A program made the position numbers and the translations under genes. Of a stretch of 64,000 nucleotides of DNA, positions 1 through 11,659 are shown in pieces; position 1 is the first letter of the stretch; the number at the start of each line of letters is the position of its first letter. The notes below the pieces were generated by a model that saw only the letters and a program-made list of their open reading frames with translations, was not told where the DNA came from and ran no database searches. The DNA is from Paulownia fortunei (Eukaryota > Streptophyta > Magnoliopsida > Lamiales > Paulowniaceae): positions 3,720,001 to 3,784,000 of the forward strand of contig CM033111.1 in assembly GCA_019321725.1 (NCBI GenBank), given 5' to 3'.

Positions 1-322
1 TTGCTGAGAGACCAAAATCCCCAAAGGAGAAGGGGTAAGAATGCAAATAATGCAAAAAGATAGTAATCGTACTACTTTCTCAAAATGAATCGAAGCAACC
101 ACACTTTGATTCGCTATCTTCTCTTGAAAAGGATTGCTGTCAAGATTTATTTAACCTTTTCTTGTGGAGTGTTTTTTGGCTGTTATTTCCGCTTCCAATC
201 CACTTTTTGTTTCTTCTTCTTCTTCTTATTCTTCTTGTCTTTGTTCACATTCTGAAACCTGTACGTACTGAGAGATTCACTACACGCACAAACACACACA
301 CTGAAGGTGTGATAGAGCTGAA
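1..322 (+). promoter_or_regulatory. 5' flank / leader of the PERIANTHIA-like gene
   Basis: This stretch precedes the first coding ATG of the bZIP gene. It contains a CTT-rich tract at about 207-240, typical of plant leaders. A 56-codon open frame from an ATG at 85 to a TGA at 253-255 would be an upstream ORF if transcription starts before 85. No clear TATA box decides the start site, and the window edge cuts off the promoter. Confidence 0.35.
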
Positions 323-3300
323 ATGCATAGCTTCAAGGCAGCTGTTCCACAACATATTTCTCTCACCAACTCTAATGTGTATTCCCACTCACCCTTTTAC
401 CTCAGGTGATTTTTTCTTTTTGTTTTTTTGTTTTCTAACTGCGTGTCGTTGCATGTTATCGTTTATGCGCTGGTTTTCTTGTGTATGCTTTATAAAAGCT
501 TGTTGCTTCTCTTTTCTTTTTCTTGTGTGCATGTGTTGTGTGGTGTAAATGTATGTATATGCGTATGTAGAGGTGATGGCAGTGGTAGAAATGGGGCACA
601 TGCTACGGATCTTGGAGAGCTTGATCAGTCAGCTGGAACTGGATTTCATCATGTAGATGCTGTTGATTTAAGTAGAAGTAAGGTTTTTCAGCTTTGTGGA
701 CTTAACTACTGCACCATATGTTTGTTCTCTCTCTGTGTTTCTAATAACTTGTAACTAAAAGAATCGCTGTTATAAACTTATGGTAGGCTCAATATACAAT
801 GGCATAAAGGCAAGCAATGTTTCAGTTGTGTCTAGTAACTTGCAGTTTGGTGGACTCACCAATGTAAGTTTTTTAATCTTTGAACTAAATTGTTTTACCC
901 ATACACACAAAATATGTATCTGTAGTTGGTTTTGTTAAAACTATGTTTCCTTTACAGAGTTTAGGCTCAGCTGAGATGGGGTCTTCCGGTGGAGGTGTAG
1001 ACACAGGGCAGTTCATGCTGCAGAAGAGTGGACTTGTGGGGTTTGGAGGTGGCGGTGGGTCTTCGGGAAATGGGCACTTTGAGAACTGGGGAGATTCTGG
1101 GGTGGTGGCAGATCACAGTCAACAGACCGACACTTCCACTGATACTGATGTCAAAAATCAGGTCTTTTTCCACTTCTTTCCTGTCTCATGCTACTAAACT
1201 CTAGAAATCTTTTATTGTAATTTTGTCTCAAGAGTTACCATGTGTGGCAATTCTTAACATTTGAGTGAATTAATGAAGTGTTTTAACAGATACTAATGTT
1301 GTTTCTACTTATGATTACAGTGGAGATGGTCATTTGTTGTAGTAAGCAATTTTTGATTGGTCTTTCCTGGTTGTAATTGGGGTGTTTGGGGGCTTGAGAC
1401 AGTTCATAGCAGTAGAGATCTGGTGGTCCTGTATGTTTTTCACGTCTTCTGTTGCATATTTCTTTGCCTCTTATGTATCAAATCATAATCAAAGATGATG
1501 GGGGAAAAGGACTGTGGTATTGCTGCTTCTTGTGGAAATTATTATGTTGAATTTTTTGGGAGTTATTACGCCCTCAAAATTAACTGAGCTCGAAAGAATG
1601 CTGTACTCTTCTAACTTTAAAATTACTTGCTGCTATTAGGACAATTGTGTGGAACTTAGTGGGAGAACTTTACTCTCTACCTTTTTATTTTATTACAATT
1701 TTTGTTGTGTTAAATCAAAACTGTTTTTTAATTTCCAGCTCACTGAGTTAATTATGATTTGGTTACACATTTTTAGTTTCCTGGCGTTCATCATGAAAGA
1801 TTGATAATTGTGGATTCTATAGACCAGTCCAAGGGGAGAATTGGAGACCAAAAGGTTGTTGCTTTGCGCTGCTTGTTTCTCCCTTCTTTCATGAACTAGT
1901 CAGTTATTTAGAAGTGATGCTTTTTTTTTTGTATTGTTTCCTTGTCTCAGGCACGTTGCAGGTTGGCTCAGAATCGTGAAGCTGCAAGGAAGAGTCGAAT
2001 GAGAAAAAAGGTAATTGTAAGTCTCTCTGAATTTGTTATTTTGTCTTTATGAACAAGCGATTATAATGGCAAATTGAATTGTCCTTTCAGTGAGACCATT
2101 TGGGTTGAGTTGTTTTCTGCTTCATTAACCGTGTACATTATGTTCCTAGTCAATCACAAATAGAGCATAACAAGGTGGCTCATTATCTAGTTTGATGTTG
2201 TATGGTTTTCGTTTTCAGCCGGTATTTGTTCTTTCAGAGTTTTCCTGAGGATATATTCACATGTTCTATTATCCTTGCCCACTAAAACAGTTGGATGTTT
2301 GAAACAATTGTATGATTTCTTCTGCCTCAACAGCCTCCGCTCCAATGATTATGTCCTTTTAAAACTGGTACTTTGTAGTTTACTTGTCTGTCATGCAAAT
2401 GATTTTTTTCAGTGTAACAATTAGATTAATGTGCACGAAGTTTGGGCCTAGAATTCTGACTTGTTTGTCATGTATCTGACTAGAAGCTACTGCCGATAGC
2501 AGTCTCTTAAATTTATTTTGCACTCAGTATATCAAATATGGTATCAGGTGCTCGGTGCCCTGAATCAGAATTTCCTGCTTTCTTTCTTTGCAATCATGAT
2601 GTAGTGATTTATATACGGACAATTCTTTATGTTTTGGTTTTGGATAGGCATATGTTCAACAGCTAGAGAACAGTCGGCAAAGGCTTATACAGCTAGAGCA
2701 GGACCTTAAAAGAGCACAGCAGCAGGTGATTTCTCTATGCCAAATGTAACATCATATTTATAAGCTAGAAAACAGGATTGTTTGGTCATAAATGCCGTCT
2801 TTTTTAATCCATGTGAGTCTTGATTTTGGAAATTCATCCCTTATTGTGGTCATTCGAAAAAAATATATAACATTGTTATAGGCTGATGTATTGTGGTGAT
2901 TGCTGACTTCTTTTTATTGGTTCATTTCATGTAAATATGGGCTGGCCAGGGGTAGAGTTAGCATCTAGAAATTTCTTGGTGAAATGATGAAGTTTTTTCC
3001 ATGTTAAAAGGATTTCTAATTATCATGTTCACTTTTTCAGAGTACACATTGCGGAAAGCTGTGCCAAAAAAATAGGAGCTTTTCAAAAGCTTTCCTGGTT
3101 CTGAGAAAAATACTAAGCTTCAATGTTTAGCTCTAATGGTTTAATTAAATCTTATCTTATTTATGTGAAACCGAGCTTCATGAGATTTTAATGTCCATAA
3201 TGACTAAAATGCAGGGTATCTATGCTGCATCTGGATTTTCGAAACATCAGGGTCATTCTATGAGTGGAAGTGGTGAGTTATGTTACTTATCTGCAAGTAG

Positions 3301-4734
3301 AGAACCTTCTGTTGAGGAAATTCTGAAATTATTGTTCATATAGCAAGCAGCCATGGTTTTTTAATTTCCAGTAGAGTGCCAGCAGCTTATTTGATGCTTT
3401 GGGATGATGCAGTATGATGCCTTCCCAACAAAGTTTGTATAACTTCTGTTTACGACCCAGGGCTATTTGTTTTTTTTTTTTATTAGAAACTTTGAAGAAG
3501 TTGGTTTTTGGGTTCTTGACCAATGCATTTAAGGTGCAAGTCCTAGAATAGGATTCTTCTACTACGAAAAACAAATTTTCTCAGTCATGGGGTAAGAATG
3601 TAGGTCGTGCAATTGATATAGTGCATATATAGGTATCACTATTTTTTCCCCTGTAGGCCAATGCTTGCTGATATCTTCTTGAAACTGATGGAAATAAGTT
3701 TAGTGTCTTGGTGGGATAATGCCTTTTAACTTGAGATAAATCTATCAAAATCTTCTAGTTGAGAGCTGCTGGTAGCAACAGGTTACTTTGATAATGGGTT
3801 AATATGACCTCAGTAGAAATTTTGATCACTCAAATATGAAAGCATTTGGTAACTTTGCAATGACAATGTTTGTAGGGTCTGTGGCATTTGACATAGATTA
3901 TGCACGATGGTTGGATGAACATCAACGACTTATTAATGATCTGAGATCGGCTGTAAATTCTCATGTGGGTGACAGTGAACTGCAGCTTGTTGTTGATGGG
4001 TTGATGTCCCATTATGATGACATATTCCGGCTTAAGAGCTCAGGTGCAAAGTCGGACATATTTCATATTCTCTCTGGCATGTGGAAGACTCCTGCTGAAA
4101 GGTGTTTGATGTGGTTGGGGGGATTTCGCTCCTCTGAGGTTCTCAAGGTGATTTTATATTTTCATATATCATCCATTTTTTAATTGCTATTATGTGCAGG
4201 TATGCTATTATTTGGTCTCTGTAGAATCTCAACTAAGTCTACCTTATGGAATCTCAGGTACTTGGAAACCAAATTGAACCTTTAACTGAACAACAGTTGG
4301 TGGGCATTTGTAATTTACAGCAATCATCCCAACAAGCTGAGGATGCTTTATCCCAAGGAATGGAAGCTTTACAACAATCACTTGTGGAGACACTTTCCTC
4401 CAACTCTCTTGGTCCTCCTAATTTTGGAAATGTTGCTGACTACATGGGCCAGATGGCAATTGCAATGAGAAAACTTGCAACACTTGAGAATTTCCTACAT
4501 CAGGTATGACCTATATTTAATCTTACTTCCCAAGAATGCAACCGGCAACTATAAAAAATCACGAGGCCAGTGTTTGCTCTTTGACAGGCTGACCTTCTGA
4601 GACTGCAGACCTTACAACAACTGCAACGAATCTTGACCACACGCCAGGCCGCCCGTGCTCTTCTTGCCATCAATGATTACAAGTCAAGGCTCCGAGCTCT
4701 GAGTTCTTTGTGGCTAGCACGACCCAAAGAATGA
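323..4734 (+). CDS. PAN: TGA-type bZIP transcription factor, PERIANTHIA-like
   Basis: TGA factors bind TGACG motifs in the nucleus. PERIANTHIA sets floral organ number and helps activate AGAMOUS in Arabidopsis. My model has 11 exons: 323-405, 571-677, 787-863, 958-1161, 1777-1854, 1951-2010, 2648-2725, 3215-3272, 3876-4147, 4258-4503 and 4588-4734. All have GT-AG borders, and the total is 1410 nt (469 aa). The N-terminal extension (MHSFKAAVPQ start, FHHVDAVDLS, DTGQFMLQK, QTDTSTDTD) matches PERIANTHIA better than the short TGA2/5/6 type. The basic region lies at about residues 184-203 (NREAARKSR) and the leucine zipper at about 204-229. The DOG1/TGA domain spans about 250-465 and ends in SLWLARPKE. 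It keeps the cysteine of GICNLQQ (about C357), matching the redox-sensitive cysteine described for PAN. An oddity is ARCR in place of TLRR at the start of the basic region. The first exon is the least certain. Confidence 0.92.
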
Positions 4735-5379
4735 TCATACCTTTTTGTGAAATTGTCTTGATAGGACCAGAGCAGGTCAAAGTGCTTGATTCCTTACCAA
4801 TGTTGTCCCTTGCCATTGGGTCAATGTAAGTATACCCTCTTCTTAGCGGAACTACTAGACAGTACTTGGTGAACCTTTGGCTGTATCTCAGTAATGTTTC
4901 TACAGGCAATCTACTGATTTGTTAGCACTATGAGAAACTGTTATATATTGGGAATATGATTGTGTTCACCCCTCAACGGCGTTGATTTCAGATTGCAGAA
5001 TTACTTAATTGTTAATATAGCTACATAGATGCATGATTTTCACCTCATTTTTCTTTTCATTTCAACCTCTGACGGTATAATATAGATCCAAAACCAGCCC
5101 AATCCCAATTTATGTCAAATGCATTTACACAAATACAGATTTCCAAAATCAGTTCAGCTATCCTGATTTATATTACATGCATTTACGCTAGCAGAAATAT
5201 AATTACATATACGCCTTTTTTTATGAAAAATAATAAAAGAAACTAATAATCAGTTCATCTTTTCTACTCGCTTGTATGTTCTTCCTCTTTCATTCTTCTT
5301 CCTTCCTGCATCCATATCCAAAGAGCGAACTTGTAATAACAGCACATGTAAAGTAAGCAATAAGGCACAAATGGAAAAT
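4735..5379. other. Convergent 3' flanks
   Basis: This stretch separates the stop of the PERIANTHIA-like gene (+) from the stop of the small unknown gene (-). It is AT-rich and presumably holds both 3' UTRs and polyadenylation regions, for example the AATAAAAG-like run near 5229. I see no coding sequence in it. Confidence 0.5.
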
Positions 5380-5781
5380 CTATCTTGTAAATTCATTATT
5401 CATTGAAGGATACATACTTGATCTGTTTTTACTTCTAGACTGGACAGTTTGCGGTATGAAAACGCCTGTCCCATTTCCACTTCTCCACAAGTTCAATATC
5501 CATGCAGGTGCTGCAGCACAATCCTCCTTATTCCCGAGCCAATTGTAATAACAACTAGGCTGCGGAACAATACAAGGGCCGTTATACGGGCCTTGTTTTT
5601 GGGCTTCTATCGTATTTAGAATCTTGTTCTCATGTACATCTTCATCATCATCTTCAGCTGTCAATTGCAAGACTTGCCTTCTAAGTTCATCATAGGAAAC
5701 ATCATCTTCCTCTTCATATTCGTCGAACGAGTATATCTCTGTTGTGTGTATTTCTTGCCTCAGATAGCTATGAAAATCCAT
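5380..5781 (-). CDS. Small acidic plant protein of unknown function
   Basis: An intact 133-codon frame starts with ATG at 5781 and ends at 5380, with no intron. The N-terminal half is very acidic, with runs such as FDEYEEEDDVSYDEL and AEDDDEDVHEN. The C-terminal half carries a tryptophan-, cysteine- and glycine-containing block (YYNWLGNKEDCAAAPAWILNLW) followed by GTGVFIPQ and a basic tail. I recall similar GTGVFIP tails in unnamed plant proteins but cannot name a family or function. No signal peptide or membrane segment is apparent, so a nuclear or cytosolic location is an inference. A TATA-like sequence sits about 50 bp upstream of the ATG, which supports a real gene. It converges on the PERIANTHIA-like gene. 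Confidence 0.72.
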   Translation of the reverse strand: MDFHSYLRQEIHTTEIYSFDEYEEEDDVSYDELRRQVLQLTAEDDDEDVHENKILNTIEAQKQGPYNGPCIVPQPSCYYNWLGNKEDCAAAPAWILNLWRSGNGTGVFIPQTVQSRSKNRSSMYPSMNNEFTR

Positions 5782-5830
5782 GGGAGGAGCTTGAACAGAT
5801 GCTTGATGGTGCCAATTGCATATCTCCTGG

Positions 5831-5840
5831 ATTATATAGT
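5831..5840 (-). promoter_or_regulatory. TATA-like box of the small unknown gene
   Basis: The minus strand reads ACTATATAAT here, 50-60 bp upstream of the ATG at 5781. This spacing fits a TATA box with a short leader. Confidence 0.45.
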
Positions 5841-5970
5841 TAAGGGCCGGTGGGAAAAGGTGCTTTGATTGTGGTCAATGTTCAATGGCCGTGGAAATAT
5901 GGTCTTGTACACATCTCCAGGTGGCAGTGGCAGCAAATGCAAAGAATATATATCATTATATGCCTGTTTT

Positions 5971-6127
5971 TGTATTTTAGTGCATGTTTTGATATCTATT
6001 TCTTTATTGAAATTAATTGATAGTTAATACTGAATTTGAACTTTCACACTGTATTTTAGTGCATGTTTTGTTATTTATTTCTTTATTTGAAATTAATTGA
6101 TAGTTAATACTGAATTTGAATTTTCAC
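5971..6127. repeat. 79-bp tandem duplication
   Basis: Two adjacent copies start at 5971 and 6050. Both begin TGTATTTTAGTGCATGTTTTG and end in TTTCAC, and they differ by only a few substitutions and one inserted T. The period is 79 bp. The repeat is noncoding and lies upstream of the small unknown gene. Confidence 0.9.
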
Positions 6128-7209
6128 GTGTATCAGTTTTCTTTGCATTGAAGTTTCCATACTAATAAGTCTTATTTGGGTATAAAACGCGTTGAACTGC
6201 TTTTAAGTCCTCTGGAAAACTCAAAATCTTTTGTTCACACTTCACATCTAAAAATGCTTTAAGTCAAATTTTTTTTCATGTTACTTTTTAACGTATTATA
6301 AGTTTTAATTAGTTGTCAACTGAAAGACGCTTTCGCCCTTTGAATTACTATTCTGTAACTAAAAGTTATTATTTAGTATTTTCCAACACTTCTTTTTCCC
6401 CAATTATGACGTAGTAAAAGAAAATGGTATTGTACCAAATTAGATATATTTTATTAAAAAGTTATGTCGATGACTAGTCAGCTTTGTCAACTTATATATT
6501 TTTAGGCAATTTCTTAAGCTTGTTTTGCCTCATAATTTACTCAACAAACAGTGGTTTAAGGTATCAACTTTAGTTGACTAATCAATTGGGCCGTCGGATC
6601 ATGAAGCTTTGCAGTGACATTTGGAGGATATCAGTGTTAATTAAACAATATAGAGACAGCTATTTTCAGGTTGATTATGGTTATGAAATCGTCATATTCT
6701 TGAATCTGAAACCGGCTGATTAAGTTTCTCCTTCTAACAGGGTTGAACTTTTAGTCATACTCTTGCACCTCTTTCCACTATGTTTGGGTTGGAGAGAAAA
6801 TATCAAAGTTAGTTTCCATTTTCCACTAGTTGTTTAGTAGTAGTAGCAAGCAGGCTCTAAAGCAAATCCCCAAACAGCCCTTAGTGTCTGGAGACCATTC
6901 CTTATATATACACATACATATATATTCACCATACACAATGTTTAGTGGCATAATGGAGTAAACCCAGTTAGCCCTCAGAGAGGCAGCAAAGAAATGAGTT
7001 TGAGGAACATTTCAAATGAAGAAAAATCTTAGCAATTATTCTTGAACAAATGTGCACTTAAAAGTAGTATTTGGCAGAAAATAGACGGCAAGGAAAATAT
7101 CGGATGCACGCAAGGGAAACATAAAACCCTGTACTGAATGTTCATCAAAATATCTTTACTGAAGTAACTCAGCTTACGACAGAGGCAATGTCAAATAAAG
7201 AACACAAAA
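6128..7209. other. Intergenic region, no gene seen
   Basis: This is AT-rich sequence with no convincing exon on either strand. A short TA/CA-rich simple repeat lies near 6904-6928. It separates the promoter side of the small unknown gene from the 3' end of the NLR gene. Confidence 0.5.
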
Positions 7210-8063
7210 TCAAAGCAGAAGTTCGACATATTGGATAACATGAAGCTCATATCTCCAGAAGCCCAACATAGCAAAATAAAATGAACTAAAAGTTTCTTTT
7301 ATCCTAGTTGGTGAAACAAGACTGGATGAGAAGTTGAGGCTCCACGCATCAACTTTCATTTGTTCAACATCCTCGGCATTTTTTATTGTTAAAACACCCG
7401 CCTGCACAAATCAAAGAGTCAATAATACGAGAAGAGGTGTAGAAGGTATTGGATTGTGCAACTTCACAGATGATAAAAGAACTATGGATAAGTTTATATA
7501 TCTGATCCTACCTTTCAACTGATATTATGTAAGAAGTCTGAGTTGCCACCAACTGTCAACCTTAAAGAACTTTAGTTGTTGGACTAAGAATGAAGTCCTC
7601 CATTATTATGTAAGATAAATAGGCCAACTGTTGTGCCGACAATGTTTCTCTTATTATTCTACTTCATACAATCAAACATCTTATAAAGAACACATCTTTC
7701 AAGTTTTCATGATCTCAATCCTCGACCAAAATAAAGCACCTGATTTGCAGAGATGTTAAAGAAACAATTACTGTGTATTGGAAGGGTTCCTATAGTTGCA
7801 TATAGATGATCAGTTTACTAAAACGAATATGCCAGTGATCATCAAACAAAGACTTTCATGTGCTAGCTTGTTCTTCACATATCATTACTAATTGAAAGAA
7901 GAGAAAACCAAAAAGAACATTGCTATCGTGCTACATTTAGGGAGGGAAACCATCACAGTAGGTCTTGTCTTCAATAGGTGTACAGATCTCAAGTCAGCAG
8001 TGACCAACTAAAAAATTTCACTTACCTGTCAAAGTATTAAGCTTGAGCTCAATCAAGTGAAGA
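7210..8063 (-). other. Probable 3' UTR of the NLR gene, containing an intron
   Basis: Downstream of the NLR stop the minus strand shows a good donor (CAG|GTAAGT at 8026/8025) and a good acceptor (TTTGTGCAG|G at 7402/7401). Together they imply an intron of about 624 bp in the 3' UTR. The splice junction would lie only about 38 nt after the stop, closer than the usual distance that triggers nonsense-mediated decay. An open frame at 7210-7407 lies in the downstream UTR exon and is not in frame with the NLR, so I do not call it a gene. Confidence 0.45.
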
Positions 8064-11000
8064 TCATTGATCTGGAGGATAAATAGAGAGCTTAAATCCA
8101 GTGCCTCTGGTGCTTTGCTCGCCTTGCATCTGTATTTTTTTCTGCTGAATTTTTCTAGCAGAAGCAGCTGCTGATCTAGTGGTACAGTACAGGTCCACTA
8201 GTTGGAGGCTTAAAAGATCTGCAAAACCTAATGGAATTGATTCAAGGTTACTGCAGTGTCTGAGAAAAAGATGTCTAAGTCTGGGAAAGTGATGAGCCGA
8301 AGCATTCCAGGAAACTAAATCAGTCCTTCCAATATGTAAAACTCTCAGAGCACGGAAACCCCCATCATCTGGTTGCCACCAATGTCCCTTGAATGCATTG
8401 TCTTTCAACTTAAGGATCTCAAGGTTTTCCAACATTCCTAGGGTAGACATGTCCTTCCAATCAAGTAAGGTATCTGATAAAGTAAGTTTCTTCAGCTTTG
8501 GCGGAAATTTGTAACTTTGAGGAAGGCTAGTTAGTTTTCCTTCAGAAGGTGGATGAGGAAATACATCATTCAATAACTTTAAATTTTCAAGATGACTCAA
8601 TTTCCCCAAACTATCAAATAACATACTTCCACTCTTGTTTTCCAGAAGTTTAGCCAATTGACCACGAATGCCCAAAATTCTCAGGTTAGGAGCCCTAGCA
8701 AACACATCTTCCGTGCAACTTTCAGGTGATATTGTTGAAAGTGTTTGTAGGCTCCCAATCATCAAAACTTCATCTTTACTTTTTCTCGATTTGGAAAGAG
8801 GGCCTGGCAAAGCTGTTGATGCATTTGTTTTTATGTGTCTTAATTGAATCATCTTCCATATATCTGCTTTAATTTCAAGGGTGCGTGAAGATGTTTCAAC
8901 AACAAGAGTTTGAATGTTCCAGAGGCAGGAGATGGCTGCAGGTAGAATCTTGACATTACTAGAAAGAACAATATACCTCAAATGAACCAATTGAGTAATA
9001 TCAGTTGGAAAGCGAGTGAAAATGATAGACCGAGCATCTAATACTCGAAGCAACTTAAATGCTCCGGGGATGGATGAAATGTGCTCTGCTGGTAAGATAG
9101 TTTCTTCGGTGGAGAAACACAAGAAAGAACGGACTCGTGGACCAACTGGTTTTGAAGAGATATAGTTCAAGACACGGGAATGAATGCAAAGGCGACGGTA
9201 CCTTTCTAAGGCCGGGTTGGAAGATACATAGGTGCCTTGATCGAAACGCTTTATTTCTTGGAAAAAATTTTCTTCAGCCGCTTCTTTTTTGCAAAATTCA
9301 TGTAGCATGTCATGAATACGGCATGTTTTAATTTTTCCATTTGATCTGCACTGTCCTACCATCACTAAATTTCTGTTGACAAGATCCTCCAAGTACTCCT
9401 CTGCAATATCCTCCAAGCTCATTCCCTCCTTCTGCTGTATGAATCCTTCAGCAATCCACAAGCGAACCAGTTTCCACACTGGAATCTCAAAGTCTTCCGG
9501 AAACATCCCGAAGTAGATAAAGCATGATTTTAAGTGGTAAGGTAAGTGATTGTAACTTAGAGCTATAAAACTGTCCATACGTTTTTCCTGGTCCATGGCA
9601 ATATATGCATCCACACTTTTAGCAACTTGTTCCCACCAGTCTGTACCTTTTTCTAGCAGAATCCCTCCAATTACCACTATTGCAAGTGGTAGACCCCGAC
9701 ATTCATTGGCTATATGCTTCCCATCTCTCACTAATTCCGCAGGGCAGTTCTCTGCACCTAGTGCCTTTCTTTGGAGTAACCTCCAACTCTCATCAGGAGT
9801 TAGAAAACGCAAATTATGAGGTTCTCCGTTAGGGTTAGCATGCTTAGCAACTTTCCTGATACGACTAGTTATCAATATTCTACTCCGCTTGTTGTTCTTG
9901 GGGAAGGCAATTTTGAGATCGTTCCAGGCCTCTTCGGTCCATACATCATCCATAACAATTAAATATTTTCCTTTCTCCAACAATCTACAAAGCTCTTTAG
10001 CCAAAATTTCATCATTCTTCTTATACATGGCATCAGTGAGTTGGGTAAAATTACCCAGAATGTTAAGGAACACTTCCTTTCTGCTATAGTCTTGAGAAAC
10101 ATAAACCCATGCGCGACTGTAGAATTCATATTCAATTTTAGGATCACGATAAATCATTTTGGCCAATGTTGTCTTGCCAAGGCCAGGCATCCCAACAATG
10201 GAGATAACTTCTAGTTCATCAGATCCTTCGGTAAGAAGATTGATCACTTTTTCTGCCTCATCTTCAAAACCCACGACATTGTCTTCTTCAACGATAGGAG
10301 GCTGTGTAATAGTGAAGAATGACTTAGCCCAAGAAATTTGGTTCAACAACTAAAAAATGAAATCGATATTATAACGCATATATGCTATAATAAATTGACT
10401 TGAATAATATAATCTTCAGACCAAAATAGTCACCATTTATTTCTATTTGTCTCTAATAATCTATACATATTCAAAGTCGTTAATCAAGGAAACACTTAGG
10501 AAGACCGTCGAGACTTCAGATGACTGAAGACAAGAGCTTAAGTTGAGATTTCATCTGATTCGCAAACAAGGAGAGAAAAATAAACTGAATCCAACATTCT
10601 CATGGAAATGGATAACAACAGGGGAATAAGGCCCTGTATATTGATCTTAGATGTGTTTCAGCCGAAAATATTTTCATCAAGCTTGTTGTAAAATAAATTT
10701 TTTTTGCCCTATATATTTTCTAGCATTCAGTTAAAATTAACATGTCTTATAGTGACTATTGGGTGGTGGGCGCGGCAGCGGCGGGTGTTAGGTGGCAGTT
10801 ATGGTTCTGGGACATATGAGAATTGTTGTTGTATAGTTAAAAAAAGGTAGTATGATAATCAGATTTTTTAACATCATTTTTAAACAAAGAGTTCAGAGTT
10901 GTGCCATAAGATTAGACTACGAGAACAAGTAATCCCATCATGATTTGAATGTTGCAGTTGACTTTTTATGACCAGCAAAAGTTCTACGTTCAATAATACC

Positions 11001-11659
11001 GTTTGAAGATATCTATGTGCCGTTTCAGACAACATCAAGATTCACAAAAAAATATGCTACTATTATTAAACTTTTCAGACTATAGAACTGATATGATCAC
11101 AACAATCTGAACTAGTAAACCATCTTCGGATTGAAAAAGTTTTAGATGCAACATTGAAAATTCCAAAAACAAACGGCTCGATGTTTGACAGTAGATAGCA
11201 ATGAGCAAAGAAGGTTACCTTTTTCTCTTTTGTGCCTCTGTCAGATCCATCCCCAACGTGGAGGGCTTCAAACCCAAATTTCTTGTTCTCATAAATATCC
11301 TTCACCTTCGCCCGGATCAGCTCAATCTCCTTCGCCACGTTGCGGAGCTTTGCTGGATAATCGAATATGTGGAAGGCTCTCTCGATATGCCTCCGGGCCT
11401 TGTGCACGGCTGCGTGGGCAACAAACGTGTCGATGGCATCTTCAGCCTCATACACCACGTTTCTGATCTGCTTCACCAGTTCCTTCAAGGTCTCATGCTT
11501 GCTACGCTTTTCCGTGGAATCCTTGAGGAAAGCTTTGAACAAACTGAGGTCGTTGTACAGAAACTCGACCTGATCCTTGACGTCGAGAATCAGGTTAGCG
11601 TTGTAGAGTAGTAGTTGCTTGAGGTTCTCCAGCAGAAATTCGACGGCGGCGTCCGCCAT
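8064..11659 (-). CDS. CC-NB-ARC-LRR immune receptor (R1/RPP13-like NLR)
   Basis: This is an intracellular receptor of the coiled-coil NLR class, which detects pathogen effectors and triggers immune cell death. Exon 1 is 11219-11659 (147 codons, Rx-type coiled coil with EDAID). Exon 2 runs from 10349, or alternatively 10301, to 8064. The full model is about 908 aa. NB-ARC motifs are all present: P-loop GMPGLGKTT at about 200, kinase-2 LIVMDDVW at about 280, RNBS-B SRILITSR, GLPLA at about 366, and RNBS-D CFIYFGMFPEDF. The MHD position reads IHD at about 492. Leucine-rich repeats fill the remainder and the protein ends in SIYPPDQ. Two acceptors keep phase (TTTTTTAG at 10350 and TACACAG at 10302), differing by 16 residues. 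I see no frameshift, so it appears intact. Its closest relatives, from memory, are late blight resistance R1 homologues of asterids. Confidence 0.93.

Noticed and set aside
162..548. 128-codon hydrophobic frame on the plus strand
   Set aside because: It spans the leader, exon 1 and intron 1 of the PERIANTHIA-like gene in a wrong frame. The hydrophobicity comes from CTT/TTC-rich DNA.
7210..7407. 65-codon minus-strand frame after the NLR
   Set aside because: It lies in a probable 3' UTR exon, begins at a non-ATG codon and has no recognisable domain.
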